NCBI GenBank assembly: GCA_017463205.1
Contig: JAFTPQ010000024.1
Coordinates: 1 to 32,266, forward strand
Length of the DNA stretch: 32,266 bases
Direction of reading: 5' to 3'
Source of the DNA: Clostridia bacterium
GTDB lineage: Bacteria > Bacillota > Clostridia > Christensenellales > Borkfalkiaceae
The first letter of the stretch is position 1, and the number at the start of each line of letters is the position of its first letter. The notes beneath the pieces were generated by a model. The model was not told the origin of the DNA, did not search any database, and was given only the letters and a program-made list of their open reading frames with translations. The translations under genes and the position numbers were made by a program. Shown one piece after another: positions 13,836 through 22,300 of this stretch.

Positions 13836-15158
13836 TTACGCAAAAAATTCGTTATAAATCGCGTTGATACACGCTGCGCAATCTTCGTTTTCCACACCGA
13901 CGATGATGTTCAACTCGCTTGAGCCCTGATCGATCATATTCACGTTGATCCCCGCCGCCGACAACGCCGTAAATAAGCGCGCAGACGTACCTACGTTTTT
14001 CGCCATTCCGTGCCCCACGGTTGCGACAAGCGCGATATTTTCGTGCGCGTAAATTTTATCGGGCCGCACCGCAATACGCATTTCTTCCATAATCGTCTGC
14101 AAAACGCCGTCTTTTAAATATTCGTTGTCGATCACAAGGGACATCGTATCTATTCCCGAAGGCAAATGCTCGAACGAAATGCCATGTTTTCCGATCACGC
14201 CCAACACCTTTTCGACAAACCCCACTTCGGTGTTCATCATCGATTTTTCCAACGTGATCGCCGTAAAGCCTTTCTTTCCCGCGATCCCCGTCACGACACA
14301 TTCTTGCGAATCGCGCGTAAACGATTTTACGATATACGTGCCCGCGTCTTCGGGACGGAACGTATTGCAAATACGGATCGGGATTCCTGCGCTGCGCACG
14401 GGAAAGATCGATTCGCTATGTAACACGTTTGCGCCCATATACGAAAGTTCGCGTAATTCTTGATAGGTGAGTTCGGGAATGGATTTGCAACCGTTGACGA
14501 TGCGCGGATCGCAAGCGTAAAAACCGCTGACGTCCGTCCAATTTTCATACAACGACGCCATCACCGACCTTGCCACGATCGAACCGGAAATATCTCCGCC
14601 GCCGCGCGAAAACGTTTTCACTTTTCCGTCCGCGCCCAAGCCGTAAAATCCGGGGATCACCGCGCGATAATATTTCGACAGCAGTTTTCCGCCCAACACA
14701 AACGTTTCCTCGTCCAATGTTCCGTCCGCCTTGAACCGAATAAATTCCGTTGCGTCCACAAAAGGAATATCCAAAACCGCCGCCATAATACGCGCTGCCA
14801 AAAATTCTCCGCGAGAGGCGCAATAATCTCGCCCTGCTCCGCTTAATATCTGTGTTTCCACGTCGTCCAGCGCCGCCGAAACACCCAGATCTTTGCCGAT
14901 CTCTTTCTCGATATTTAAAAAACGGGCGCGTACTTTGGCGAAAACTTCGTCAAATTGTTTGCGATCTCCCGTCTCGAATGCGCCCGAGCATCGATACAGC
15001 AGATCGGTCACTTTGATATCGCCGCCAAACCGTTTTCCGGGCGCGGAAACAACGACGTAACGCCGTTCTGTATCCGCCTGTACGATCTTTGCGTCCGTTA
15101 AAATAATATTGCCGTCCGCCATGGACGTTCCACCGAATTTACAAACCTTTAATCCCAT
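13836..15158 (-). CDS. lysC: Aspartokinase
   Basis: The 440-residue enzyme phosphorylates aspartate, the first step toward lysine, threonine, methionine and diaminopimelate. The amino-acid kinase domain begins KVCKFGGTSMADG (Lys7) and includes SAPGKR, the CASRGEFLAARIM segment, SRGGGDISGS and VSGFYACDPRIV. Two regulatory ACT domains follow (TLEKSMMNTEVGFVEKV and ALVATVGHGMAKN...INVNMIDQGSSE), implying feedback control by an aspartate-family amino acid. The frame is open to 15185, but the ATG at 15158 has AGGAG about 8 bases upstream and the usual KxxKFGGTS spacing. Which paralogue it is (LysC or ThrA type) cannot be fixed from one copy. Confidence 0.93.
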   Translation of the reverse strand: MGLKVCKFGGTSMADGNIILTDAKIVQADTERRYVVVSAPGKRFGGDIKVTDLLYRCSGAFETGDRKQFDEVFAKVRARFLNIEKEIGKDLGVSAALDDVETQILSGAGRDYCASRGEFLAARIMAAVLDIPFVDATEFIRFKADGTLDEETFVLGGKLLSKYYRAVIPGFYGLGADGKVKTFSRGGGDISGSIVARSVMASLYENWTDVSGFYACDPRIVNGCKSIPELTYQELRELSYMGANVLHSESIFPVRSAGIPIRICNTFRPEDAGTYIVKSFTRDSQECVVTGIAGKKGFTAITLEKSMMNTEVGFVEKVLGVIGKHGISFEHLPSGIDTMSLVIDNEYLKDGVLQTIMEEMRIAVRPDKIYAHENIALVATVGHGMAKNVGTSARLFTALSAAGINVNMIDQGSSELNIIVGVENEDCAACINAIYNEFFA

Positions 15159-15211
15159 AACACTCCTTTCACCAAAACGTTTCACGGCGCGACGTTTCGC
15201 GTTGCGCCGTT

Positions 15212-15217
15212 ATTATA
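15212..15217 (-). promoter_or_regulatory. Possible -10 box for the aspartokinase gene
   Basis: A perfect TATAAT (15217-15212, minus strand) lies 54 bases upstream of the lysC start. The -35 region at 17 bp spacing reads TCTTTT, a poor match, so an activator or simple readthrough from cdaA may be needed. Confidence 0.35.
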
Positions 15218-15277
15218 TTGTATGCCGTTTGTCGAAAAGACTCCTCTTTTTCGTCGCTTTTTATGCGTTGTGCAATT

Positions 15278-15385
15278 TTACGCGTTGTTCAATAAAATAA
15301 CGACCACAACTGCCAAAATCAAAGAAATCGCTTTGATCCAAAATTTTGATATAAATACGTTTTTTAAAAAGTTTACGAATTTCAT
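15278..15385 (-). CDS. 35-residue membrane stub resembling the N-terminus of CdaR (YbbR)
   Basis: A short frame encodes MKFVNFLKNVFISKFWIKAI followed by SLILAVVVVILLNNA and a stop. It has a basic amphipathic start and one transmembrane helix. CdaR (YbbR), the usual partner encoded directly after cdaA, begins with the same layout (a short lysine-rich start, then F-x-K-I-x-S/A-L-x-L-A and a helix) but continues with several extracellular YbbR domains, which are absent here. The ATG overlaps the cdaA stop (ATGA), and GGAGGG sits 7-8 bases upstream, so it is very probably translated and coupled to cdaA. It may be a minimal membrane partner of CdaA or a degenerate remnant. No YbbR-like coding remains between 15277 and lysC. 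Confidence 0.72.
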   Translation of the reverse strand: MKFVNFLKNVFISKFWIKAISLILAVVVVILLNNA

Positions 15386-16257
15386 CTGTTCCCTCCGCGC
15401 TTTTTATCCGTCAAAGGCATATCCTGCCAATAGTAATCTTTTAAAGCGTCCATCAACATATCATAATCGGCATAACGGGTGACGTTGCCCTGTTTTACAA
15501 TGGAAATGATCCCCGTTTCTTCCGAAACGATCAACGAAATAACGTTGGCGACTTCAGTGATCCCGATCCCCGCGCGATGACGCGTGCCGTATTCTTTGGG
15601 ATAACTGGTTTTTTGCGTCAAAGGCAAAAAGCAACCCGCCGCCTGTATCTTATGCCCGTGGATCACCATTGCGCCGTCGTGCAAAGGCGCTTTCGGGAAA
15701 AATACCCCTTCGATCATCGCCGTGGAAATTTCCGCGTCGATCTGCACCCCGCTTTGCAACACTTGCTTGGGCAAACTACCTTTCGATAATACGATCAGCG
15801 CGCCAACGTTGTTCTTCGACATATTTTGCAAAGCTTTGATGATGTTGGCAATACAACGTTCGGTTTCTGCCTGCGAACGCACTTCCGCATTCCCCTGCAA
15901 TTTTTCAACGATACTTTCTTTCGACGTGTGTACGTCCCAAAGACTCTTTTTCACTTCCACGTTGAATAAAATGAGCATAAACGCGGAAATCAGCAAGATG
16001 AAACAAAGGAAAAATCCGCTTGTCATCAAGGCCTCGTCAAAGATCCGCATTGCGCCGCCCACGAGGATCAACGCCCAATAAAACACCATCAATTTGGTTG
16101 CGTCGTTATCGCGCAACACCTTGGAAACAAAGAAGATCAACGCAAAAAACAGAATGATCTCCACTGCATACATCACTTGGAAATACGTGAAAAAATCGAC
16201 AACGTGCGTCACCAATTTATCGATCTGTTCGCTTGCCGTCAATAAACCTACTCCCAT
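15382..16257 (-). CDS. cdaA: Diadenylate cyclase CdaA
   Basis: The 291-residue membrane enzyme makes cyclic di-AMP from two ATP, a messenger controlling potassium and osmolyte transport and cell-wall homeostasis. Three N-terminal membrane helices (about 30-45, 55-70, 80-100) are followed by a coiled segment and the DAC domain, with the catalytic PLHDGAMVI (DGA at 194-196) and GTRHRAGIG (RHR at 226-228). Length and topology match CdaA/DacA rather than DisA. A GGAGGAT site precedes the ATG. In most Firmicutes cdaA is followed by cdaR and glmM; here only a 35-residue CdaR-like stub follows and glmM is missing from the locus. Confidence 0.95.
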   Translation of the reverse strand: MGVGLLTASEQIDKLVTHVVDFFTYFQVMYAVEIILFFALIFFVSKVLRDNDATKLMVFYWALILVGGAMRIFDEALMTSGFFLCFILLISAFMLILFNVEVKKSLWDVHTSKESIVEKLQGNAEVRSQAETERCIANIIKALQNMSKNNVGALIVLSKGSLPKQVLQSGVQIDAEISTAMIEGVFFPKAPLHDGAMVIHGHKIQAAGCFLPLTQKTSYPKEYGTRHRAGIGITEVANVISLIVSEETGIISIVKQGNVTRYADYDMLMDALKDYYWQDMPLTDKKRGGNR

Positions 16258-16309
16258 ACATATCCTCCGTTTGTTTTTTCCTAAAAATATTGCTTTCTTC
16301 GCTGTTTTT

Positions 16310-16338
16310 ATTATATAAGATTTTCCTTTAAAAATAAA
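16310..16338 (-). promoter_or_regulatory. Possible promoter for cdaA
   Basis: On the minus strand TATAAT (16315-16310) is preceded at 17 bp by TTTATT (16338-16333), a weak -35. It lies between the holA stop and the cdaA start. Confidence 0.42.
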
Positions 16339-16355
16339 GTGTTTTTACGGTTTTT

Positions 16356-17354
16356 TTACGAATTTCCGAAAAACAACTTCGCCGTCACTTTTTTTAACGC
16401 CGACGGCGGGGCAAGTTCCCCGCATTTGATACCGCTGATCGCTCCGTAAATTTCGTCGTACGTGCCAAGCAGTTCGGATTTTGAAAATTTTGCCGCCTGT
16501 TCCCTGTTTTTTTTCGCCGCGTATTCTTTAATACCCAGCGTCGCGGCGATCTCCCGATCGCTCCCTCTGCATTGCGACACCTCGTACAAGCCCCGAAAAT
16601 ACGACGCCAGCGAGGATAAAAGCGAGGTTTCGTTAAATCCGCGCGTAGACAGATCGTTGCAGATCTTGATATACTCCGAATAATTTTTTTTCGCCAAGGC
16701 GTTTGCCAACTCGTAAATTTTATATTCGGAATCGGGATACACCAACCGATCGACGATATCGTCCGTTAATCGATCTTCCTCCGCCGCCATACAATACGTC
16801 AACAATTTTTCCGTTTCTTTTGCGATACGAGCCATATCGAATACGCAATAGGACGCCCGCTTTCCGCACGTGATCCCGTCGGCGTATATCCCCTCCCGTT
16901 TACAGGTGAGATATATCCATTTTTTTATCGTTTCTTCATCCGAACGCGCGCAATCGACGTACGTGACGTTGGGCTTTTTTGCAAGCGCCGCCGTTCCCGT
17001 TTTCCCTTTGCCCACGTTGACGATCAGCAATATTCCGTCTTGCGGCGGTTTTTCAAACAATCCCTTTAAATACGTTTCATAATCCTTTTCCGTCGGATAA
17101 AACTCCGTCACGCGCACAATGCGTTTTTCGCTTAAAAAAGGGAAACAATTTACTGCGTCCACCAACGTTTTCAGTTTCTCTCCTTTCAATGAAGCTCCGT
17201 CGTAGGCAACGTAATCGAGCGTCGCCTCTTGCAAAAAGCGCGCCTTTAACAGAGACTCGCCCTTTTCGCGGAAATAGGATTCTTCTCCTTCAAAAAGATA
17301 AATGGGCTGCGCGCCGTTTTCATCCGTAAACTTTTTAAAATCGACGTATTTCAA
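16356..17354 (-). CDS. holA: DNA polymerase III delta subunit
   Basis: The 332-residue clamp-loader subunit opens the beta sliding clamp. The N-terminal PIYLFEGEESYFREKGESLL, the middle ...LLIVNVGKGKTG... region and the C-terminal helical domain with SLLSSLASYFRGLYEVSQ follow the HolA pattern, with the usual length of about 330-340. The start is a TTG at 17354, supported by GGAGGT about 8 bases upstream. It follows comEC, the common order in Firmicutes, but has its own promoter directly after the comEC terminator. Confidence 0.9.
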   Translation of the reverse strand: MKYVDFKKFTDENGAQPIYLFEGEESYFREKGESLLKARFLQEATLDYVAYDGASLKGEKLKTLVDAVNCFPFLSEKRIVRVTEFYPTEKDYETYLKGLFEKPPQDGILLIVNVGKGKTGTAALAKKPNVTYVDCARSDEETIKKWIYLTCKREGIYADGITCGKRASYCVFDMARIAKETEKLLTYCMAAEEDRLTDDIVDRLVYPDSEYKIYELANALAKKNYSEYIKICNDLSTRGFNETSLLSSLASYFRGLYEVSQCRGSDREIAATLGIKEYAAKKNREQAAKFSKSELLGTYDEIYGAISGIKCGELAPPSALKKVTAKLFFGNS

Positions 17355-17389
17355 CCTTGCAACCTCCCATTTTTATTTTACTGCAATTT

Positions 17390-17418
17390 ATTATAGCATA
17401 TTCCGTAAAAAAAAGCAA
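17390..17418 (-). promoter_or_regulatory. Promoter for holA overlapping the comEC terminator
   Basis: On the minus strand TTGCTT (17418-17413) and TATAAT (17395-17390) are 17 bp apart. The -35 box is formed by the end of the terminator stem and its T tract. Confidence 0.75.
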
Positions 17419-17440
17419 GAGAATACCGAAAGTATTCCCT
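17406..17440 (-). terminator. Intrinsic terminator after comEC
   Basis: On the minus strand AGGGAATAC (17440-17432) pairs with GTATTCTCT (17426-17418), including one G-T pair, around a 5-nt loop, followed by TGC and a run of eight T. It lies about 65 bases past the comEC stop. Confidence 0.88.
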
Positions 17441-17504
17441 TTCTCCTTTCTTTTTATTTTTCGATCGCCGACCGCTCACCGTTTTTTTACATTTTTATCT
17501 CATT

Positions 17505-19190
17505 TTACACATTCAACGCGTACATGGTTATGGCAAACGCCAAAAAACATACCATTGCCAACGTCCATTTTTGCCGATTTGTCACGTTCCACTTATCCGA
17601 TAAAAATTGCCAGCCGCCGTAATACGACAGGATACTGCCGCCTGACAAGGAAAACCCCGACAGCATAAAGGAGGAAAAATCGACCGTTTCAAACGTCAAT
17701 AAGATCACCGACCAAACGACGGACGGGACGTATAACCAAGCCGCGACAAGCGAAGCAGGCAATAAACAAGCCGCCAACACAAATAACAGTAAAACGGCGA
17801 ACGCGCAACTGATCAACGGCACAAACAGGCAATTTAACAACAATCCCCAACCCGAAACGTATTCAAATGCGATCATCAATACGGGCGCAGTGAAAATTTG
17901 AGCCGCAAAACACGCAGATAAAAAGGATACAACCGAACGCACCATACGCTGCAACACCGTAAGCGGCGGCGTATCGTCGTTTGCGCTCGGCGGATTGGAA
18001 CGGGCTTTCACTCCACCGTAAAAACAACGTATATACAACTTCTTCGCAAGTCTTCCAAGCTCATACAACGCCTTTTCGATCGGTTTGCTGAGCAACGCAA
18101 GCCCCAAACACGCCAAAAATGAAAGCTGAAAGCCCACTTCAAACAATGCAGTGGGCGAAAGCAACAACACGATGATCGCCGACAATCCGAGACTTTGTAA
18201 AAAATCCGTTTCCGTTCCGATCAAATACGCCGCATACGTTGTGAGGCAAATGACCGTCGCGCGAACGACGGAAGCGGAAAAACCGCACACACCCGCATAG
18301 AAAAAAAGAATGGCAAACAACAACCCCCAACGCAGCAGTTTCGGCATTTTCCCCAAACGAGTTTTTTGCATCAACAAACGGCAAAATGCGTACAACGCCC
18401 CAACGTGCAACCCCGAAACGGCAAAAATATGCGCAATTCCGCCCATACGGATATTTTCCAACAATGCGTTTTCGATCCCCGCCGTATCACCGAGCAACAC
18501 AGCCATCGTCACCGCGGCAGGCGTTTCGTCCATGCCGACATACACCACCTTTTGTACCCGTTGCCTGATCGATAAAAAAAGATCGAACGTTTCCCCCGCT
18601 TTGGTACATCCGCGCGCGTTCTTCATTTCAAAGCGAATATCATCCCCGATGGCATATACGTCAAGCACGCCGTCTTGAAAACATTCTGTTTTCGTATAGA
18701 CTTTCCCGACCAATACGATCCGATCGGAAATCGTCATTTCATCCGCAAACGAGGTGGGCAGGTATGCGACGAGTTTCCCTTCCTCCTCCAAATCGCCGAT
18801 CGAAAGATCTGTCAATACCGCCCACGTTCCGTATTGCACCTCTTGCCTTTCGATCAACGTACCCAAAACCGTCTGTTCTTCTTGAAACACTCTGCCGGAC
18901 GTAAACCGTTCCGTTTTGATAAAAAACGCGCTGTGTCCCACGCAAAACGAAAACACCAACAGGCAAAGCGCAAACGCACGCGCTTTTATCTGTTTCCGCG
19001 TTCTACAAAAGCAAAAAGGCGCGACGAGCATAGGCAACCACAGCGTCAACCACCACGCCGAAAGCGTTCCTTTTGCCCGATAATAGGCAAAAACGATACC
19101 CAAACACAAAAAAACGGCAGCAAAAAACACAGGACGGAAATTAAATAATTTGTCCTCGCTATGCAGTGATTGTTTGGTCTGTGTCTTCAT
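17505..19190 (-). CDS. comEC: ComEC/Rec2 competence-domain membrane protein without beta-lactamase domain
   Basis: The 561-residue polytopic membrane protein forms the channel for single-stranded DNA uptake in transformable bacteria. It has an N-terminal membrane pair, a soluble OB-like DUF4131 region (VLGTLIERQEVQYG...), then the Competence domain with IAHIFAVSGLHVG and many membrane helices. Most ComEC proteins have 700-800 residues with a C-terminal metallo-beta-lactamase domain; here the protein ends soon after the last helix. The final codons (MYALNV and stop) are supplied by interspersed repeat copy C. The frame is open to 19283, but that extension contains the helicase terminator and repeat D. 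The ATG at 19190, with GGAAG upstream, is therefore preferred. Confidence 0.88.
   Translation of the reverse strand: MKTQTKQSLHSEDKLFNFRPVFFAAVFLCLGIVFAYYRAKGTLSAWWLTLWLPMLVAPFCFCRTRKQIKARAFALCLLVFSFCVGHSAFFIKTERFTSGRVFQEEQTVLGTLIERQEVQYGTWAVLTDLSIGDLEEEGKLVAYLPTSFADEMTISDRIVLVGKVYTKTECFQDGVLDVYAIGDDIRFEMKNARGCTKAGETFDLFLSIRQRVQKVVYVGMDETPAAVTMAVLLGDTAGIENALLENIRMGGIAHIFAVSGLHVGALYAFCRLLMQKTRLGKMPKLLRWGLLFAILFFYAGVCGFSASVVRATVICLTTYAAYLIGTETDFLQSLGLSAIIVLLLSPTALFEVGFQLSFLACLGLALLSKPIEKALYELGRLAKKLYIRCFYGGVKARSNPPSANDDTPPLTVLQRMVRSVVSFLSACFAAQIFTAPVLMIAFEYVSGWGLLLNCLFVPLISCAFAVLLLFVLAACLLPASLVAAWLYVPSVVWSVILLTFETVDFSSFMLSGFSLSGGSILSYYGGWQFLSDKWNVTNRQKWTLAMVCFLAFAITMYALNV
17512..17528 (-). repeat. 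Interspersed 17-bp repeat, copy C, inside the comEC 3' end
   Basis: The complement of ACCATGTACGCGTTGAA lies here, exact to copies A and B. Read with comEC, it supplies codons ATG TAC GCG TTG AA(T), which is followed by GTG and the TAA stop, so the repeat forms the end of the protein. Confidence 0.8.
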
Positions 19191-19237
19191 CGTTTCTTCC
19201 TTGCGTTTTGCATTTTTCTTTTGTCCTTCCCGATGAC

Positions 19238-19261
19238 AAAAAACCACGGCGTTACACCGTG
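19238..19261. terminator. Terminator after the DUF4011 helicase gene
   Basis: CACGGCG (19245-19251) pairs with CACCGTG (19255-19261), including one G-T pair, around a TTA loop. A T run follows on both strands (TTTTTT on minus down to 19238; ATTTTTT on plus after 19261). It lies about 40 bases past the helicase stop and upstream of the chosen comEC start. Confidence 0.82.
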
Positions 19262-19269
19262 ATTTTTTA

Positions 19270-19290
19270 TTCATCTCGTACATGGTATGC
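19270..19290 (-). repeat. Interspersed repeat, variant copy D
   Basis: Read on the minus strand, GCATACCATGTACG (19290-19277) matches copy B, followed by AGATGAA where the others have CGTTGAA. It starts 11 bases after the helicase stop, reads with transcription and is followed by the terminator stem, the same order as at copy B. Confidence 0.7.
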
Positions 19291-19300
19291 TCAAATTATT

Positions 19301-22300
19301 TTAAGCCATCGATATCCGATCGGAAACCGAACGCACGAACAAACCTTTTTCCTCCCCGATCGTAACGCAATCGTTGACGTATAACGTAAACTTTTCGGAC
19401 GGTTTCGCTACCCGCAAAACGGAAGCGACGATCGTCTGTATTTCTTCCATATACAACGCAACTTTGTCTTCCAACGCGCCGCGTACGATGGCGATAATTT
19501 CATAAGGCGTAAAATCGGCGTCCTCTTTCCGAAGAGGTTCGCCCGTTTCGACGCGGTATTTGTCATATCCAACGTTTTTGTCCGTTTTCCGATAGAACGG
19601 AATCCCCAAGATCCGCTCGTACTTAAACCCGCAAAGCCCGATCAACGCTTGCATACGCGTTTCCACTTTCGCGCCGTATTTTACGATCCCGAGGCTCATC
19701 AAACAACGCCGCACGAGGAAATTGAACGAAATCGGTTCTTCCGCCGCCACGATCGCTTTTAACCTTGCGATGATCTCCTTGTCGTTTTCGCCCGACGTTA
19801 CGTAAGTGGCGTTTTCAAATTTTTCTTCCAACGCCGCAACTTTATACGTCTTCTTGCTGCGGTTGAGTTCTGTTCCGCCCCGTTTATCTGCGCCCGTCAG
19901 CTTATCCAACAAATCTTTGATTTTCTTGATCTCACGCTTGGGATTGTTATAATAATTGACCGAATACAACCGTATCACGTTCCAATTATTCCGTTTCAGC
20001 GTTTGGATCTGCAAAATATTTCTATCTTTCACCGAGAAATTGTTGGGCGTATCACACATGATAGCCAAAATGAAACGGTGTCTGTTTTTCGGATCGACCA
20101 CGGCAACGTCGATCTTAAATCCCGAAACCCCGACGTCGTAACGACATTCATATCCGTACGACGAGAGTTCCTCTGCGATATATTTTCCTAATCCGGGCTT
20201 TTTCGTCACCAAATTGCTTGCCGAAATCGCCAAATTCGTTCTGCCCTTTTCGGCAAATTCGAGGAAGGCTTTCAATCCTGCAACCCCTTTCGAATTGGTT
20301 TTCGACACGTCGATCATTGCCCCCGTCATCGACGAGAACACCACCATTTCTTCACGCGCACGCGATACGGCTACGTTCAAACGCCGCCAGCCTCCCACTT
20401 GGTTCAACGGACCGAAATTCAAGGATATCCTGCCCGTGCGATCGGGACCGTAACAAACGGAGAACAAAATGACGTCCCGCTCGTCCCCCTGCACGTTTTC
20501 GAGGTTTTTCACAAACAACGGTTCTTCTCTGTCGTACGCCGCGCTGTCCAAACGTTTTTCCGCAATCGCCGCCGTCAGTTTACGTTCGATATATTCCTTT
20601 TGCACGTTGCTGAACGTCACGATCCCCATACTCGCCTTTTTCAAAGCGGGATCGGCAAGCCGCCGCAACACTTCCGCGATCAACGCGTCCCCTTCCGCCT
20701 TGTTGCGCTTGCTGAAACCGCGATCGTACACGCCGTCTTCCACCAACACAAATTTCACCTTACTGCTGAGCGCGTCGGGCGACGGGAATGTGCAAAGACG
20801 ATTTTCGTAATACATAATATTGGAGAATGCGATAAGACTTTCGTGCTTACTTCTGTAATGCCACGTCAAATGGCGTTGCGGCATATTGATCGCAAGGCAA
20901 TCGTCCAATACGCTTTCCATATCCTCGTTTTCGAGGTTGTCTTCGTCCACGTACGTCGTATTGAAGAAGGTGGTGGGCGGCAACTGTTTGGGGTCGCCGA
21001 CGACGATCGCCGATTTCCCTCGCGCCAACGAACAGATCGCTTCCGCCGTCGGGATCTGCGACGCTTCGTCGAAAATCACCATATCGAACATTCCGTGTTC
21101 CGCCTGCAAATATTGCGACACCGTGATCGGGCTCATCAACATACACGGCGCAACCACTTTCATCAACTGCGGAATTTCTTCAAACAGCTTTCTCAAACCC
21201 ATGCCGCGTAAATTTGCCTTGGCAAAACGTTGGAAATTTGCCACTTCCAAACTCAAACTGCCTTCCGTCGTTTCGTTGGGCAAACGGGACAAAAGTTTTG
21301 CGCGGATCGCCTCTTTGGTAAGACGGGCAAAATCGTCCATCGTCATACGCAAACTTTCCGCTTTTTCCTCGGATACCGCCGCCGAAAACCGAGCCAATAC
21401 GGGGTCGAGCGGGATATTCGTTTGCAAAAAGTTTTTGTAAATATTCTTTTCAAAACTGTCCACGATATTTTCACTGCTGACCGAACCGTTTTCCAATGCG
21501 TCGGTGATAAACGTAAGCCCTGCCTCGTCCAACGCCTTCGCCGTCTTTTTATACATACACCAGCTTGCCAACATATCGATATTTTCAATCAACGCACCCG
21601 CTTTTGCCGTATATACGTCCAAAATATCTACGTCGGGGGCTTTCTTTTTGTCCGCCGCGATCACGTCTAAAAAGCTCTTTTCCGCAGCACGGAAACTGTC
21701 TAACGAACGGGTCAACCCTTTCAAAACGGGGTCGGAATACCCCGTCGCCGCACGGATACACATACTGTTGAAACTGTCGGCATTATAATCCATAAACACC
21801 GACGAACACTGATCGTTCAACCGATACAAATCTTTCAAGAAATTTTTACGCGCGTCGAAGAAATCGACTCTGCCAAATGTCAACGTGAAATATTGCGACA
21901 ACTTGGTGTTGGACTTGATCCGCGCCATCGCTTCATAAATTTCGAAAACGTTTTCCAATTGTTGCAGTATTTCCTGCCGCTTCAAAGGCTGGATCGCCAC
22001 TTTCGACAGCTTTTTCACAATACCGCTCACCGTTTTGTTTTCCTCGAAATCGCTTCTGCCCTTTTCCAACCATTTTCCGAGTTCTTCATATTCCTTGCCG
22101 ACGTCAATCAGCTTTTTACAGCTTGCAAAATATTTTTCAAAGCTTGCGTCCAGCCGTCTGTTGGCGTTAAAGAAGGCGTAAAATTCTTCTTCGTTTTCCT
22201 TATAATATTTGTTCAATGCGCCCGTAGACAACGTTTTTGCAATATCGCAAAGCGCATCTAACTTTTTGCGCGTCAGTGTGCTGATTTTTTGACGGTACAG

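Noticed and set aside
689-18766. Shared motif CATACCTGCCCCC at 689-702, 4541-4554, 7031-7043 (minus) and, shorter, 18756-18766 (minus)
   Set aside because: A few identical 13-14-mers are expected by chance in 32 kb on both strands, and the copies lie in unrelated coding and intergenic settings without a common orientation or context.
19191-19283. Upstream extension of the comEC frame starting MYEMNKKS
   Set aside because: The extension begins in repeat copy D and runs through the helicase terminator; the ATG at 19190 has its own ribosome binding site and gives the normal N-terminus.
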